A stretch of 64,000 nt of DNA, from NCBI GenBank assembly GCA_963922875.1, contig CAWUJH010000003.1, positions 434,001 through 498,000 of the forward strand. The letters run 5' to 3'. Positions 44,152 to 52,105 of this stretch are shown here, piece after piece. The translations under genes and the position numbers were made by a program. Source of the stretch: Ketobacter sp963922875. GTDB lineage: Bacteria > Pseudomonadota > Gammaproteobacteria > Pseudomonadales > Ketobacteraceae. Under the pieces are notes generated by a model. The model ran no database searches, was not told the origin of the DNA, and saw nothing but the letters and a program-made list of their open reading frames with translations. The first letter of the stretch is position 1. Each line of letters begins with the position of its first letter.

Positions 44152-44919
44152 ATGGCAGATCACAATGATGAATCCATGATTCGCTACCTGCTCACTGAAG
44201 TGGTTGAGTCAGCGGTAAATATTGCTCTTGCTTACGAGCCACTGGCGCAAGAGCGGTTGCGAGATCACTTGGGGCGGGTTCTAAGAGTCAAGACTAATAA
44301 TCCTGATTGGATCTTTTTTGTTGCTGTTTGTGATGATGGCATACAGCTATTTTCTCGTTATGAAGAAATGGTGGATGCGCGGATAACCTTGCCAGCGTCT
44401 CTGATAACTCAGGCAATTTTGGGTAATGAACGTAAATCTGTTTTAGAGATGGAGGAGGTTCGTTGTGGTGGTGATGTGGAGTTTATCGAAGATATTCTCG
44501 CCATTGCCCAACAGTTTAGTTTATGGGCCCTGGTTAAGCGGGTTATCAATAACTGGGTTCCTGAGATGGAAGGTCTCAAGGGTATGGTCGAAGTACTGAA
44601 GAAAAATGACCCTGCCTGGATTGTGCGTTTGGAACACTTACCACAACTGGCCAATGAAACGCTAATGGCGGTGCGTAGTCAGGGGGAGCTACTACTAAAG
44701 CAGGAAAAAGAACTAGCGGCTATTAAGCAGCAACTGATCGTTGACCGGCGTACTAACCGTATAAGCACCATAATTGGATTTTGTTTAATTGTTGCTGCGT
44801 TTCTGGCTCACAACGGCTACTTTCAGGTACCACAGCTCCAAAACATTTCATTGGATACCTTGATTTTACTGATTTTGAGCATGGTTATATTAATACCGCG
44901 TCTGATCAGTGGCCGTTAG
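44152..44919 (+). CDS. SCP2/UbiJ-like protein with C-terminal membrane hairpin
   Basis: The start is uncertain: ATG 44152 fits GGGAA upstream, while ATG 44140 or an in-frame TTG at 44107 are alternatives. From 44152 it has 255 residues. The N-terminal about 150 residues resemble the SCP2-type domain of UbiJ (PLAQERLRDHLGRVLRVKT, GIQLFSRYEEMVDARITLPA, then a glycine/acid turn CGGDVEFIEDIL and a helix ending NNWVPEM). A coiled-coil stretch follows (GELLLKQEKELAAIKQQL), then two membrane helices (STIIGFCLIVAAFLAH and LDTLILLILSMVILIPRL). UbiJ binds lipids in ubiquinone synthesis. The similarity was judged by eye and is modest. The neighbouring phasin hints at a lipid or PHA-granule context. Confidence 0.55.
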   Translation: MADHNDESMIRYLLTEVVESAVNIALAYEPLAQERLRDHLGRVLRVKTNNPDWIFFVAVCDDGIQLFSRYEEMVDARITLPASLITQAILGNERKSVLEMEEVRCGGDVEFIEDILAIAQQFSLWALVKRVINNWVPEMEGLKGMVEVLKKNDPAWIVRLEHLPQLANETLMAVRSQGELLLKQEKELAAIKQQLIVDRRTNRISTIIGFCLIVAAFLAHNGYFQVPQLQNISLDTLILLILSMVILIPRLISGR

Positions 44920-45258
44920 CTAGTCGTCATCTGCATCCAGCGGCGGCGTCATGGGTCTGCGGCTACCACGGGGGCGGGTAGCCATTTTCAGGCTGTCGCC
45001 AAAAATATCGAGGCCGGTTTTTGCCAGATTCATGGTGGTGTCTTTAATCATATCTCTGGATGGAATGGACTTTACACCTTCTACTACGCCTTTTTTAACA
45101 CGAATTTCTATTTCATCTCCCACTTCTTTTTTAAAGCGTTCTATGCTGTTAGATAGACTTTTCTCATAGTGCTTCCGAAAGACAAAATAGCCCACGCTAA
45201 GGGTGATTAGGCTGCTTAAAAGCGCGGTAGCAATTATGGTAATGAAGATTTCTGTCAT
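44920..45258 (-). CDS. small membrane-anchored protein, phasin neighbour
   Basis: This 112-residue protein has one N-terminal membrane helix (IFITIIATALLSSLITLSVGYFVF written in part: IIATALLSSLITLSVGYF), then a charged helical cytoplasmic region (SNSIERFKKEVGDEIEIRVK) and a Pro/Asp-rich tail. No family was recognised. It lies 11 bases downstream of the phasin gene in the same orientation, so the two are co-transcribed, and its stop codon abuts that of the convergent SCP2-like gene. Confidence 0.7.
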   Translation of the reverse strand: MTEIFITIIATALLSSLITLSVGYFVFRKHYEKSLSNSIERFKKEVGDEIEIRVKKGVVEGVKSIPSRDMIKDTTMNLAKTGLDIFGDSLKMATRPRGSRRPMTPPLDADDD

Positions 45259-45269
45259 AAATTCAATCT

Positions 45270-45638
45270 TTATTTTCGGTTGCTGACTTCATCGCAAATG
45301 CGATCAAGAGCAGAAGCCAGATTGTCAATTTTCTCGTTTAGCGTGTCCAAGTCGGATTTGCGACTTATACCTAAACGTCCCAACGCGGAAGACACCCGCA
45401 AGTCAAATGCCTTCTCGATACGATCCATGGTTTGATTGGCCTTGGATTTTAGATCCTCGAGCCTTGAATCAGCCGCAGCGGTGGTTTGCTTGGTTTGGTA
45501 TTTCTCTTCGAATTCGCGACCTTTTTCAATCAACCTCTCAAAGCTATCACTACCGCTTTCCTCTATGCTGGCATAAGCCCCTAAACCAGCCAACCATATT
45601 TTATTAGAATCTTGTTTTATATCGTCGGTTTTGCTCAT
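45270..45638 (-). CDS. phasin-family (PhaI/PhaF-like) protein
   Basis: This 122-residue, mostly helical protein has the phasin start KIWLAGLGAYASIEESG and SFERLIEKGREFEEKYQ, followed by a coiled-coil half (LEDLKSKANQTMDRIEKAFD and LDTLNEKIDNLASALDRIC). Phasins coat polyhydroxyalkanoate granules and control their size and partition. The C-terminus lacks the Lys/Ala-rich tail of PhaF, so it is of the short PhaI type. AAGGAG precedes the start. No PHA synthase gene is in the window. Confidence 0.8.
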   Translation of the reverse strand: MSKTDDIKQDSNKIWLAGLGAYASIEESGSDSFERLIEKGREFEEKYQTKQTTAAADSRLEDLKSKANQTMDRIEKAFDLRVSSALGRLGISRKSDLDTLNEKIDNLASALDRICDEVSNRK

Positions 45639-45804
45639 GTAATGATCCTTTTCTCCTTGGAGTCTGGCCAGCTGGCCTCCTATAATGGTAACACTGGAAT
45701 TGAAATGGCGCTAAATTGCCAACAGATTGCAGGCAGGCGCTACGCTAAGCCTGTTTCCACCTAAGGTCAATAGGTCGAAGTGATTTGCTTAAAAGAGGTA
45801 ACGT

Positions 45805-46167
45805 ATGACTGAAGTTGATTCGAAATTCGCGCAATATTATTCATCTTACGGGTTGCTGCAGTTGCTTCCGAGAGTGTTTTCAAAAGCGGGGTTGGATGTG
45901 ATTGGTCGAGTATTACAACTCTACTACTTGGCAAAATCCCCAGATCTACCGGTTTGGGCCAAGACTGGCGTTTTTGCAGCATTAGGCTATTTTATAGTGA
46001 CTCCGGACGCTATTCCGGATATAACGCCTGTTATCGGTTTTGTGGATGATTTGGCGGTGTTAAGCTCAGTGTTATCTAGTTTGGCCATGTATGTATCACC
46101 CGAAGTGCGCAGTAAAGCCAATAATCGATTGCAACGATTGTTTCGAAAGCAAGAGCTGTCAAAGTGA
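45805..46167 (+). CDS. DUF1232 (YkvA-like) membrane protein
   Basis: This 120-residue protein shows the DUF1232 core: LYYLAKSPDLPVWAKTGVFA, LGYFIVTPDAIPDITPVIGF and DDLAVLSSVLSSL. The motif PDAIPD...GFVDDL is diagnostic. The function of the family is unknown; members are small membrane-associated proteins. It is read divergently from the phasin gene across 166 bases, which carry an AAAGAGGTAACGT ribosome site before the ATG. Confidence 0.9.
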   Translation: MTEVDSKFAQYYSSYGLLQLLPRVFSKAGLDVIGRVLQLYYLAKSPDLPVWAKTGVFAALGYFIVTPDAIPDITPVIGFVDDLAVLSSVLSSLAMYVSPEVRSKANNRLQRLFRKQELSK

Positions 46168-46274
46168 GAAGTTTTCGTGGAAGAAGATTGTTGCAGAGAC
46201 AGGGAAAGCAAGACATGAGGCTTAGCCTCTTATAGAATAGCTAACTGCCATTCATCAACGCATGGGGAACTAAA

Positions 46275-47090
46275 ATGCGCCGAGTCGTATTCAACCAAAA
46301 AGGCGGTGTTGGTAAGTCCAGCATTGCATCGAATCTGGCGGCCATCAGTGCCAGTCGAGGTTTGAAAACACTATTAATCGACCTGGACTCTCAATGCAAC
46401 TCCACGCAGTACTTACTAGGCCGTGACTTCCAAACCGGAGAAACAGACATCGGCGTGTTTTTTGCGCAAACACTCTCCTTTCGTCATCGTCACAAAAAGA
46501 ATCTGGCAGAATTCGTTACCCATTCCAAGTATCCGAATCTTGATGTGATCGCTGCTAATCCAGAGTTGGGAGAAATTATGTCCCAACTGGAAGCCAAGCA
46601 CAAAATCTTCAAGTTAAGAGATTCGTTGAGCAAACTTAACGAATATGACGCTATTTATATTGATACACCTCCCGCCTTTAACTTTTTTACTTTGTCGGCG
46701 CTAATCGCGGCTGATAGTTGCCTTATTCCCTTTGATTGTGATGAATTTTCCCGCCAGGCCTTATATAACTTAATCGAGAATGTGGAAGAAACCCGCCAGG
46801 ATCACAATGACGAGTTAGAAGTGGAAGGGATTATCGTCAATCAGTTTCAACCTCGAGCCAGTCTTCCCACCCGAGTGGTGGATGAGCTGAGAGAGGAAGG
46901 TTTGCCAATTTTAGGCGCCTATATATCATCTTCAATAAAAATGCGTGAGTCCCATGATAGTGGCGTTCCTTTGATTCATATGGCACCTAAACATAAGCTG
47001 ACTGCAGAGTTTGTAAGTCTGTTTGAGCTATTGCATCCTGGTTTTGCCATGGTGGGGCAAGCGGACAAGAAAGAAGAGAAGGTTATTTGA
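46275..47090 (+). CDS. ParA/MinD-family ATPase, solo
   Basis: This 271-residue protein begins with the deviant Walker A motif QKGGVGKSS (Lys9 and Lys14), typical of ParA/Soj ATPases. LLIDLDSQCNSTQYLLG and the Walker B-like AIYIDTPPAFN follow. ParA proteins bind nucleoid DNA as ATP dimers and position chromosomes, plasmids or large protein cargo. No ParB gene is adjacent, so this is more likely an orphan ParA that positions a cellular cargo. The nearby phasin makes PHA granules one possible cargo, but that is speculation. GGGG lies upstream of the ATG. Confidence 0.9.
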   Translation: MRRVVFNQKGGVGKSSIASNLAAISASRGLKTLLIDLDSQCNSTQYLLGRDFQTGETDIGVFFAQTLSFRHRHKKNLAEFVTHSKYPNLDVIAANPELGEIMSQLEAKHKIFKLRDSLSKLNEYDAIYIDTPPAFNFFTLSALIAADSCLIPFDCDEFSRQALYNLIENVEETRQDHNDELEVEGIIVNQFQPRASLPTRVVDELREEGLPILGAYISSSIKMRESHDSGVPLIHMAPKHKLTAEFVSLFELLHPGFAMVGQADKKEEKVI

Positions 47091-47151
47091 ACGCTAAATC
47101 CGGCTCGCCAGTTAACCTACGGTGCCTCAGTTTCGTAAGTAGTACCAAGCG

Positions 47152-47532
47152 TTAGTTGGCGCGTCGGGTGGTTCTGATATCAATCACCTTACCGTTATAG
47201 AAATCCACTTCCCGTAGTAGGGTTCCCGAGCCCAAGTCAAAGGTCCAACGCTGTATTTGGCGATATTCCGGTTCCGCCACTTCAACACTAGTTCCTTGGG
47301 TTTGAGAGAGGCCTTGCGAGTCATAGCCAGGCTGTGACTGTATGTAAGCTTGGCGATAGGTGGTGATGGGTTGCAGTATTGTTTCTTGAAACACGGGTTC
47401 ACCGCAGCTACTTACGACGTCGTAAGTGCTGGACCCTTCCGTTATGACGGCCCTATCACAGCGCATGGCGCTATGGCTGCTAAGGCTAAGAAATTGCGCT
47501 ATTAGCGCTACACCGAGAATTTTGGAGTTCAT
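47152..47532 (-). CDS. DUF2845 family secreted protein
   Basis: This 126-residue protein starts at ATG 47532 (a TTG lies 12 bases upstream in frame). A signal peptide (KILGVALIAQFLSLSSHSA) precedes MRCDRAVITEGSSTYDVVSS and the GEPVFQE motif typical of DUF2845. The two cysteines (MRCD, SSCGEP) probably form a disulfide in the periplasm. The C-terminal half has YRQIQRWTFDLGSGTLLREV and DFYNGKVIDI, a small beta-sheet unit. Function unknown. It converges on the ParA gene. Confidence 0.85.
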   Translation of the reverse strand: MNSKILGVALIAQFLSLSSHSAMRCDRAVITEGSSTYDVVSSCGEPVFQETILQPITTYRQAYIQSQPGYDSQGLSQTQGTSVEVAEPEYRQIQRWTFDLGSGTLLREVDFYNGKVIDIRTTRRAN

Positions 47533-47590
47533 GTTGTGCCCCAATCCTTTCCCAAATTATGACCTTAATCTGAGTTATGACAGTGCTAAC

Positions 47591-48334
47591 TTATATAAGT
47601 TTCCGTCGCAGGGTGCCAGCCACATGAGTATTAGATGCTCTGCGGATAAGCCATTGAAAACCGATAAAGACGATTAACGCTACTATAAACCATAGCGCGG
47701 CAATGAAGCCAAAGAGATCCGGTGCTTTCATCATGGTGGTCATCAATGATTCCTGATAGTAAAAAAACCATTGATGGTTCTCAGGAAAAATTTTAATGTG
47801 CAGCCAATAGAATACAAAGGTGGGGCCTAATAACAGAAGCACTGTACCTGCTAATCCACAGATAACAATGGCACCAATAGCGATTTGCTTTATGTTGGGC
47901 GGTTTGAGGTGCCATTTAACCATCGCAGCAAAACTCAATAAAAATACAACGACGGCCACCCAGGACGTGTAGGCAAAGCCAGTGATTAAATTAGCGACAT
48001 CTTGCAGGTGAGTGGCTTCAGAATCCGTGAGTAGGGTGTGTCTAGTGCCATCGGGTAATTCGTAATATATAGTTGTCAGGCCTTGTCCACCGCGATTGAC
48101 TGCGTTTACGATTTCTTTGAACAGTGACTGGTGTTGGGTTTTGTCTGTTTGTTCGAAATGGGTCTTGAACTGATTCTCTGGAGCGAATCGAGTAATATGT
48201 TCATCAATTGCCAGAATATCGTAAGCCTGAGAGTACCCATAGTTAAACGGTATAAGCAATAACCACGCCAGCCAAAAGGCGGCTATCAATGAGCTCAGAG
48301 TCAGTATGCAGCCAAATAACAGTCGTTGAATCAT
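47591..48334 (-). CDS. DUF1461-like integral membrane protein
   Basis: This 247-residue protein has four or five membrane helices: LTLSSLIAAFWLAWLLLIPF, a helix around YTSWVAVVVFLLSFAAMV, QIAIGAIVICGLAGTVLLLL and ALWFIVALIVFIGFQWLI. Between the first and second lies a soluble segment ending ATHLQDVANLI. The motif FPENHQWFFYYQESLMTTMM followed by PDLF resembles the conserved extracytoplasmic part of DUF1461 (TIGR01906) proteins. Function unknown. The family assignment is from memory of the motif and is moderate. Confidence 0.65.
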   Translation of the reverse strand: MIQRLLFGCILTLSSLIAAFWLAWLLLIPFNYGYSQAYDILAIDEHITRFAPENQFKTHFEQTDKTQHQSLFKEIVNAVNRGGQGLTTIYYELPDGTRHTLLTDSEATHLQDVANLITGFAYTSWVAVVVFLLSFAAMVKWHLKPPNIKQIAIGAIVICGLAGTVLLLLGPTFVFYWLHIKIFPENHQWFFYYQESLMTTMMKAPDLFGFIAALWFIVALIVFIGFQWLIRRASNTHVAGTLRRKLI

Positions 48335-48557
48335 GTTTCATTAAATTTTGTTATGTTATAGGGAAAAGATGCACCTAAGGAACATCTAGTTAACAGACTT
48401 CTTGAGAATACTGCAAGCCCAGGCAGAGAAAAACGTTTTCTTGAATGTATAACTGCAGTTCTGCGCGGATGTCTGCCGGAATTGTCGCTTAATAAAAAGT
48501 TGAACATTAGGGCTATTGTTAGGGTCAAACTGACTAAGGTCTAAGGACAGTGGGAAA

Positions 48558-50228
48558 ATGAAATTTATTAAACGGGTCAGTATTACACTTTTCATCCTTT
48601 TGGTGGTATTTGTGGGTTTGTTATGGTGGCTGCCAGCGCCAGTCATCAAATGGGCTATAGAATATTGGGGAACCCAAGCGGTGGGTGCCAAAGTTGAAGT
48701 GGAAAGTGTTGAGTTCAATTGGTTTCCTACCCACGTAGCCATTAACAACTTGGCGGTAACCAACCCCCGTAAACCTATGTTTAATGCCTTGGTTATTCAG
48801 GAATTATCCACGGATATACAGCTGATGCCAGCCTTAAGTGGACAATATTACTTTGATCTTATCAATGTGTACGGTATTGCCGTTGATGCGAAACGGCAGA
48901 AATCGGGTGCCATTGACCAGGCTTCGAATAATCAAACTGAGAAAAAAACGGCTGGTCAATTTACCCCACCAGATCTTGATATTCTCCTACCCAAGGAAAT
49001 GATTGAACAAGAAAAGAAAATTTATCAGGAAAAAATCGCAGCTTTTAAAAGTAAGTTAGAAGTACGAAAAGAAAAATGGCAGTTAATTGTCGATGACTTA
49101 CCCGATGATGAGCGCTTGAAAGAATTAGAAGAGGAATGGCATCAGGTGGACAAAGGTTCGGTGCTGGAAAAAATCACCAAAGCCAAGAGACTGCGGGATA
49201 AAGTTAAGCAAGACTATAAAAAACTTAAATCCAGTGAATCAGAAATACGGACTGAATACGAGCAGCTTCAACAAGAATACAACAACCTGAAAGCGCTTTC
49301 GGGGCAATCAACGCGTGAAATTGTAGCGCAACTCGGGCTGTCTGATTCGGTCATTGCTAACCTGTCAGCAAATCTTCTGGATGGTGTGGTGCAGCAATGG
49401 ATTGCAAAAGGTTTGGGGTATTACGATATTCTTGCCCCTCAAAGTGACGAGCCTTCCAGCGATCAAGATGCAGACGACACAAATCAGGCACCCAAAACTG
49501 CCCCTGCCTTTCTGGTGAAGGTGGCCAATATAACGGGGCCGTTTCAGTGGCAGGGTAAAGCCGGTGAGATCGTAGGTAAAGTGACACATGTTTCTGACGC
49601 GCCAACGCTCTATGATCAACCCATGGGACTTGATATAAGGGCTCAGGGGGAACTGTTAGGAAATATTGAATTAAACGGAGAGTTTGACCATCGTCAGCAA
49701 CCGTCCTCTGATCGGTTATCCATGAAGGCTCAGGGTGTGGTATTGGCAACGTTGCCCGTGGTGGTAAGCGAAAAGCTGGACTTATCACTTCTGAAACCTA
49801 CACTGAATATGACCACCAACGCCCAAGTTGCGTCCGGTACCCAGCTAAAGGCGACTTTCAACAGCGAATTAAGTGGCTATTCTGTGGCAATAAGTGGTGA
49901 TGATGCACAAAGTGCCTGGGTGAAATCATTATCCCAGGCGCTCACCGAAAACCCGTCCTTGACCTTAAACGGTTCATTGTCGGGGTCATTGACCAGTCCA
50001 GCCTTAAGTTTGAAATCTAACTTAGACTCCGTGCTGAAGAAGGCGCTTAAATCCGGAGTCGACGATAAAATCAGTGCGCTTCGGCAGGATGTAAAAAATG
50101 AATTGGAGCAGATACTGATCCGCGAATTAGGTAGCGTGGAACAGCCACTAGCCGGTGTAGAAGGGTTGTTCAAGCAATTGGATATGCAAACCAAAGCCTT
50201 TGGCGAGTTGTCTGGAAACCTGAAGTAA
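48558..50228 (+). CDS. AsmA-like TIGR03545 family protein
   Basis: This 556-residue protein has one N-terminal membrane helix (about 8-25), then PAPVIKWAIEYWGTQAVGAK and VEVESVEFNWFP, the start shared by AsmA-like and TIGR03545 proteins. Residues about 145-255 are a long charged coiled coil (KEMIEQEKKIYQEKIAAFKS; KLKSSESEIRTEYEQLQQEY). The rest is repetitive beta structure (GELLGNIELNGEF; LSGSLTSPALSLKSNL), as expected for a periplasmic lipid-conducting groove. Such proteins are thought to help phospholipid transport between membranes. The DUF815 ATPase gene follows after 22 bases. Confidence 0.82.
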   Translation: MKFIKRVSITLFILLVVFVGLLWWLPAPVIKWAIEYWGTQAVGAKVEVESVEFNWFPTHVAINNLAVTNPRKPMFNALVIQELSTDIQLMPALSGQYYFDLINVYGIAVDAKRQKSGAIDQASNNQTEKKTAGQFTPPDLDILLPKEMIEQEKKIYQEKIAAFKSKLEVRKEKWQLIVDDLPDDERLKELEEEWHQVDKGSVLEKITKAKRLRDKVKQDYKKLKSSESEIRTEYEQLQQEYNNLKALSGQSTREIVAQLGLSDSVIANLSANLLDGVVQQWIAKGLGYYDILAPQSDEPSSDQDADDTNQAPKTAPAFLVKVANITGPFQWQGKAGEIVGKVTHVSDAPTLYDQPMGLDIRAQGELLGNIELNGEFDHRQQPSSDRLSMKAQGVVLATLPVVVSEKLDLSLLKPTLNMTTNAQVASGTQLKATFNSELSGYSVAISGDDAQSAWVKSLSQALTENPSLTLNGSLSGSLTSPALSLKSNLDSVLKKALKSGVDDKISALRQDVKNELEQILIRELGSVEQPLAGVEGLFKQLDMQTKAFGELSGNLK

Positions 50229-50250
50229 TAGAAGTGACGAACTATAAAAT

Positions 50251-51159
50251 ATGAAACCGATTAAGCGCTTTTTTTTGCTCCCAAAGCTGATCGACAAGGT
50301 GGACGCCACTTTGGATCGTCTGGATCTGTTGCTTCCCACTCGGCAAACACCGGTTGTTTGGAGTTCAACCCCGGCAGCCATTTGGCGCAAGCAGAGTTTC
50401 GGTGGCCAATTGGAAGCTGTGCTTCACACGCCGCCGCAGACTCTCGACGATATTTTAGGCTTTGATCGCCAAAAAGATGCAGTGGTGCAGAATACAGAGC
50501 AGTTTGTCCGTGGCTTACCTTCAAACAATGTACTCCTGACCGGGGCACGGGGAACCGGTAAATCGTCGCTAATCCAAGCTTTGCTCAATGAGTACAGTGG
50601 TGAGGGCTTACGGGTTATTCAAGTGGACAAGTCCGACTTGGCGGATTTGATGGCGATTGTTAGTACGTTACAAAATGAGCCCTATCGGTTCATTTTATTC
50701 TGTGATGACTTGTCCTTCGAGTCGCAGGATACGGGCTATAAAGCGCTAAAGAGTGCGCTTGACGGCGGTGTTTATGCAAGTCCAGAAAATATCTTGATCT
50801 ATGCCACTTCCAATCGTCGTCATCTTTTACCCGAGTATATGGCCGATAATACCGGAGCCAGTAACAGCAAAACTGAAATTCACCATACTGAAGTGGTGGA
50901 AGAAAAGGTGTCGCTGTCTGATCGCTTTGGTTTGTGGGTGACTTTTTATCCAATGAATCAGCGAACCTATCTGAGTATCGCCTGCCATTGGGTGGAGAAA
51001 ATGTCAGCAAACCATCAAATTGATATGGTTTGGAATAAAGAGCTTGAAGTACTTTGTGTTCGCTGGGCAGACAATCGCGGAAGCCGTAGTGGTAGAACCG
51101 CCTTTCAATTTGCTAAACACTGGGTTGGTCAGCAACTACTTACGGTGAATAAGCCGTGA
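50251..51159 (+). CDS. DUF815 family AAA ATPase
   Basis: This 302-residue protein shows the DUF815 layout: a leading segment LDDILGFDRQKDAVVQNTEQ, Walker A GARGTGKS (98-105), Walker B FILFCDDLSF (Asp152, Asp153), an ATSNRRHLLPE sensor-1 region and a C-terminal lid with GSRSGRTAFQFA. The family is an AAA+ group of unknown role, often in single copy in proteobacteria. It is probably co-transcribed with the AsmA-like gene. Confidence 0.9.
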   Translation: MKPIKRFFLLPKLIDKVDATLDRLDLLLPTRQTPVVWSSTPAAIWRKQSFGGQLEAVLHTPPQTLDDILGFDRQKDAVVQNTEQFVRGLPSNNVLLTGARGTGKSSLIQALLNEYSGEGLRVIQVDKSDLADLMAIVSTLQNEPYRFILFCDDLSFESQDTGYKALKSALDGGVYASPENILIYATSNRRHLLPEYMADNTGASNSKTEIHHTEVVEEKVSLSDRFGLWVTFYPMNQRTYLSIACHWVEKMSANHQIDMVWNKELEVLCVRWADNRGSRSGRTAFQFAKHWVGQQLLTVNKP

Positions 51160-51176
51160 ATACAAATAGATATAAA

Positions 51177-51214
51177 CAATGTCAAAGCTTGATGGCGATG
51201 CCGTCAAAACATTG
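51177..51214. other. two-tier hairpin after the DUF815 gene
   Basis: An outer CAATGT/ACATTG pair encloses an inner stem TTGATGGC-GAT-GCCGTCAA (eight pairs, one G-U, three-base loop). It starts 17 bases after the DUF815 stop codon. There is no T-tract, so it is more likely an mRNA 3'-end structure than a classical terminator. Confidence 0.4.
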
Positions 51215-51516
51215 TCAGTATAAAAGGTGAGCAATTTGAGCTGCGCTAAGTTGTTGATACTTCGCGAATTGATGTTTGGTTAAATAGTGTTCAAAGTGCT
51301 GGATTATTGGCGTTTACTGGGGCTGCGGGAATGTAACCCAAATCAATCCCCAAACTTATCCACAGAAATTGTGGAAAAAGCTACAAATCCATGTCATGTG
51401 TCCTTCGTATAATCTTTTGTATAACTAGCGTTTGCTAATCTATCGGTAAATTAACTAACCGGGTACACTTGGATTGTTTAGTTTTAATCTAAGGACCCAA
51501 TTGGGAATGTAAAAAA
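51215..51516. promoter_or_regulatory. gene-free intergenic region with promoter-like and DnaA-box sequence
   Basis: No gene was found in this stretch. It holds a perfect DnaA-box consensus TTATCCACA (51356-51364), whose CCACA also forms a TCCACA/TGTGGA inverted repeat, and a perfect TATAAT (51408-51413) with a poor -35, likely a promoter for the exonuclease gene. A single DnaA box is weak evidence for DnaA control. Confidence 0.35.
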
Positions 51517-52083
51517 GTGGAAAACTTGCAGTTGTGGAGGGCTGATGCGTTGTCTTTTTCTGGCCATGACGAATCATTAGCGAAAAAGACACCAATTATT
51601 TTAGATGTTGAAGCCTCTGGTTTTGGACGTGGTAGTTACCCTATTGAAATTGGGGTCGTGCTCTCGGATGGATCTGTGTACCAATGGTTAATTAAACCTT
51701 TGGATCATTGGACTCATTGGCGCTCAGAAGCCGAATCTATTCATGGTCTTTCTCGAGACCTGTTGTTCTCCGAAGGGCGCCCCGTGGCGGTTGTAGCCGC
51801 AGAGTTGAATCAGATATTAGCGGGCACGAAAGTGTTCAGTGATGGCTGGGGTGTAGATTCCAGTTGGTTAGCCCTGTTGTTTCATGAAGCTGGTTTGTTG
51901 CAACGGTTCCGTTTGGATTCAATTTACAGTTTACTAAATGAGCCTCAAATTGAATATTGGAGTCAGTATCAAGCCGTCATTACTCAGGAAAAAGGGGTGG
52001 CGCTCCATCGAGCGGCCACCGATGCAAAGATTACTCAAGAGACTTTTCTGCGTATAAAAGAAGCTAATCTTTCAGCCCCTTAA
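51517..52083 (+). CDS. DnaQ/RNase T-like 3'-5' exonuclease
   Basis: This 188-residue DEDDh exonuclease-fold protein has the first acidic motif ILDVEASG (Asp30, Glu32), EIGVVLSDGSVYQWLI, the second motif region around VFSDGWGVDSSWL, and the third motif HRAATDA (His164, Asp169). Such enzymes remove nucleotides from 3' ends of DNA or RNA. The start is a GTG with a weak GGGAA site; no in-frame ATG fits better. It is compact and lacks polymerase-subunit features, so it is not the replicative epsilon subunit. It converges on the M16C protease gene. Confidence 0.85.
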   Translation: MENLQLWRADALSFSGHDESLAKKTPIILDVEASGFGRGSYPIEIGVVLSDGSVYQWLIKPLDHWTHWRSEAESIHGLSRDLLFSEGRPVAVVAAELNQILAGTKVFSDGWGVDSSWLALLFHEAGLLQRFRLDSIYSLLNEPQIEYWSQYQAVITQEKGVALHRAATDAKITQETFLRIKEANLSAP

Positions 52084-52105
52084 CTATTCCGCTAAGAGGC
52101 TTAGG

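Noticed and set aside
46217..46229. Palindrome GAGGCT-T-AGCCTC before the ParA gene
   Set aside because: The one-base loop cannot form a hairpin, and as an operator it has no second copy in the window.
49357..49788. 143-codon open frame on the minus strand inside the AsmA-like gene
   Set aside because: Antisense to a well-supported gene; Pro/His-rich translation with no family features.
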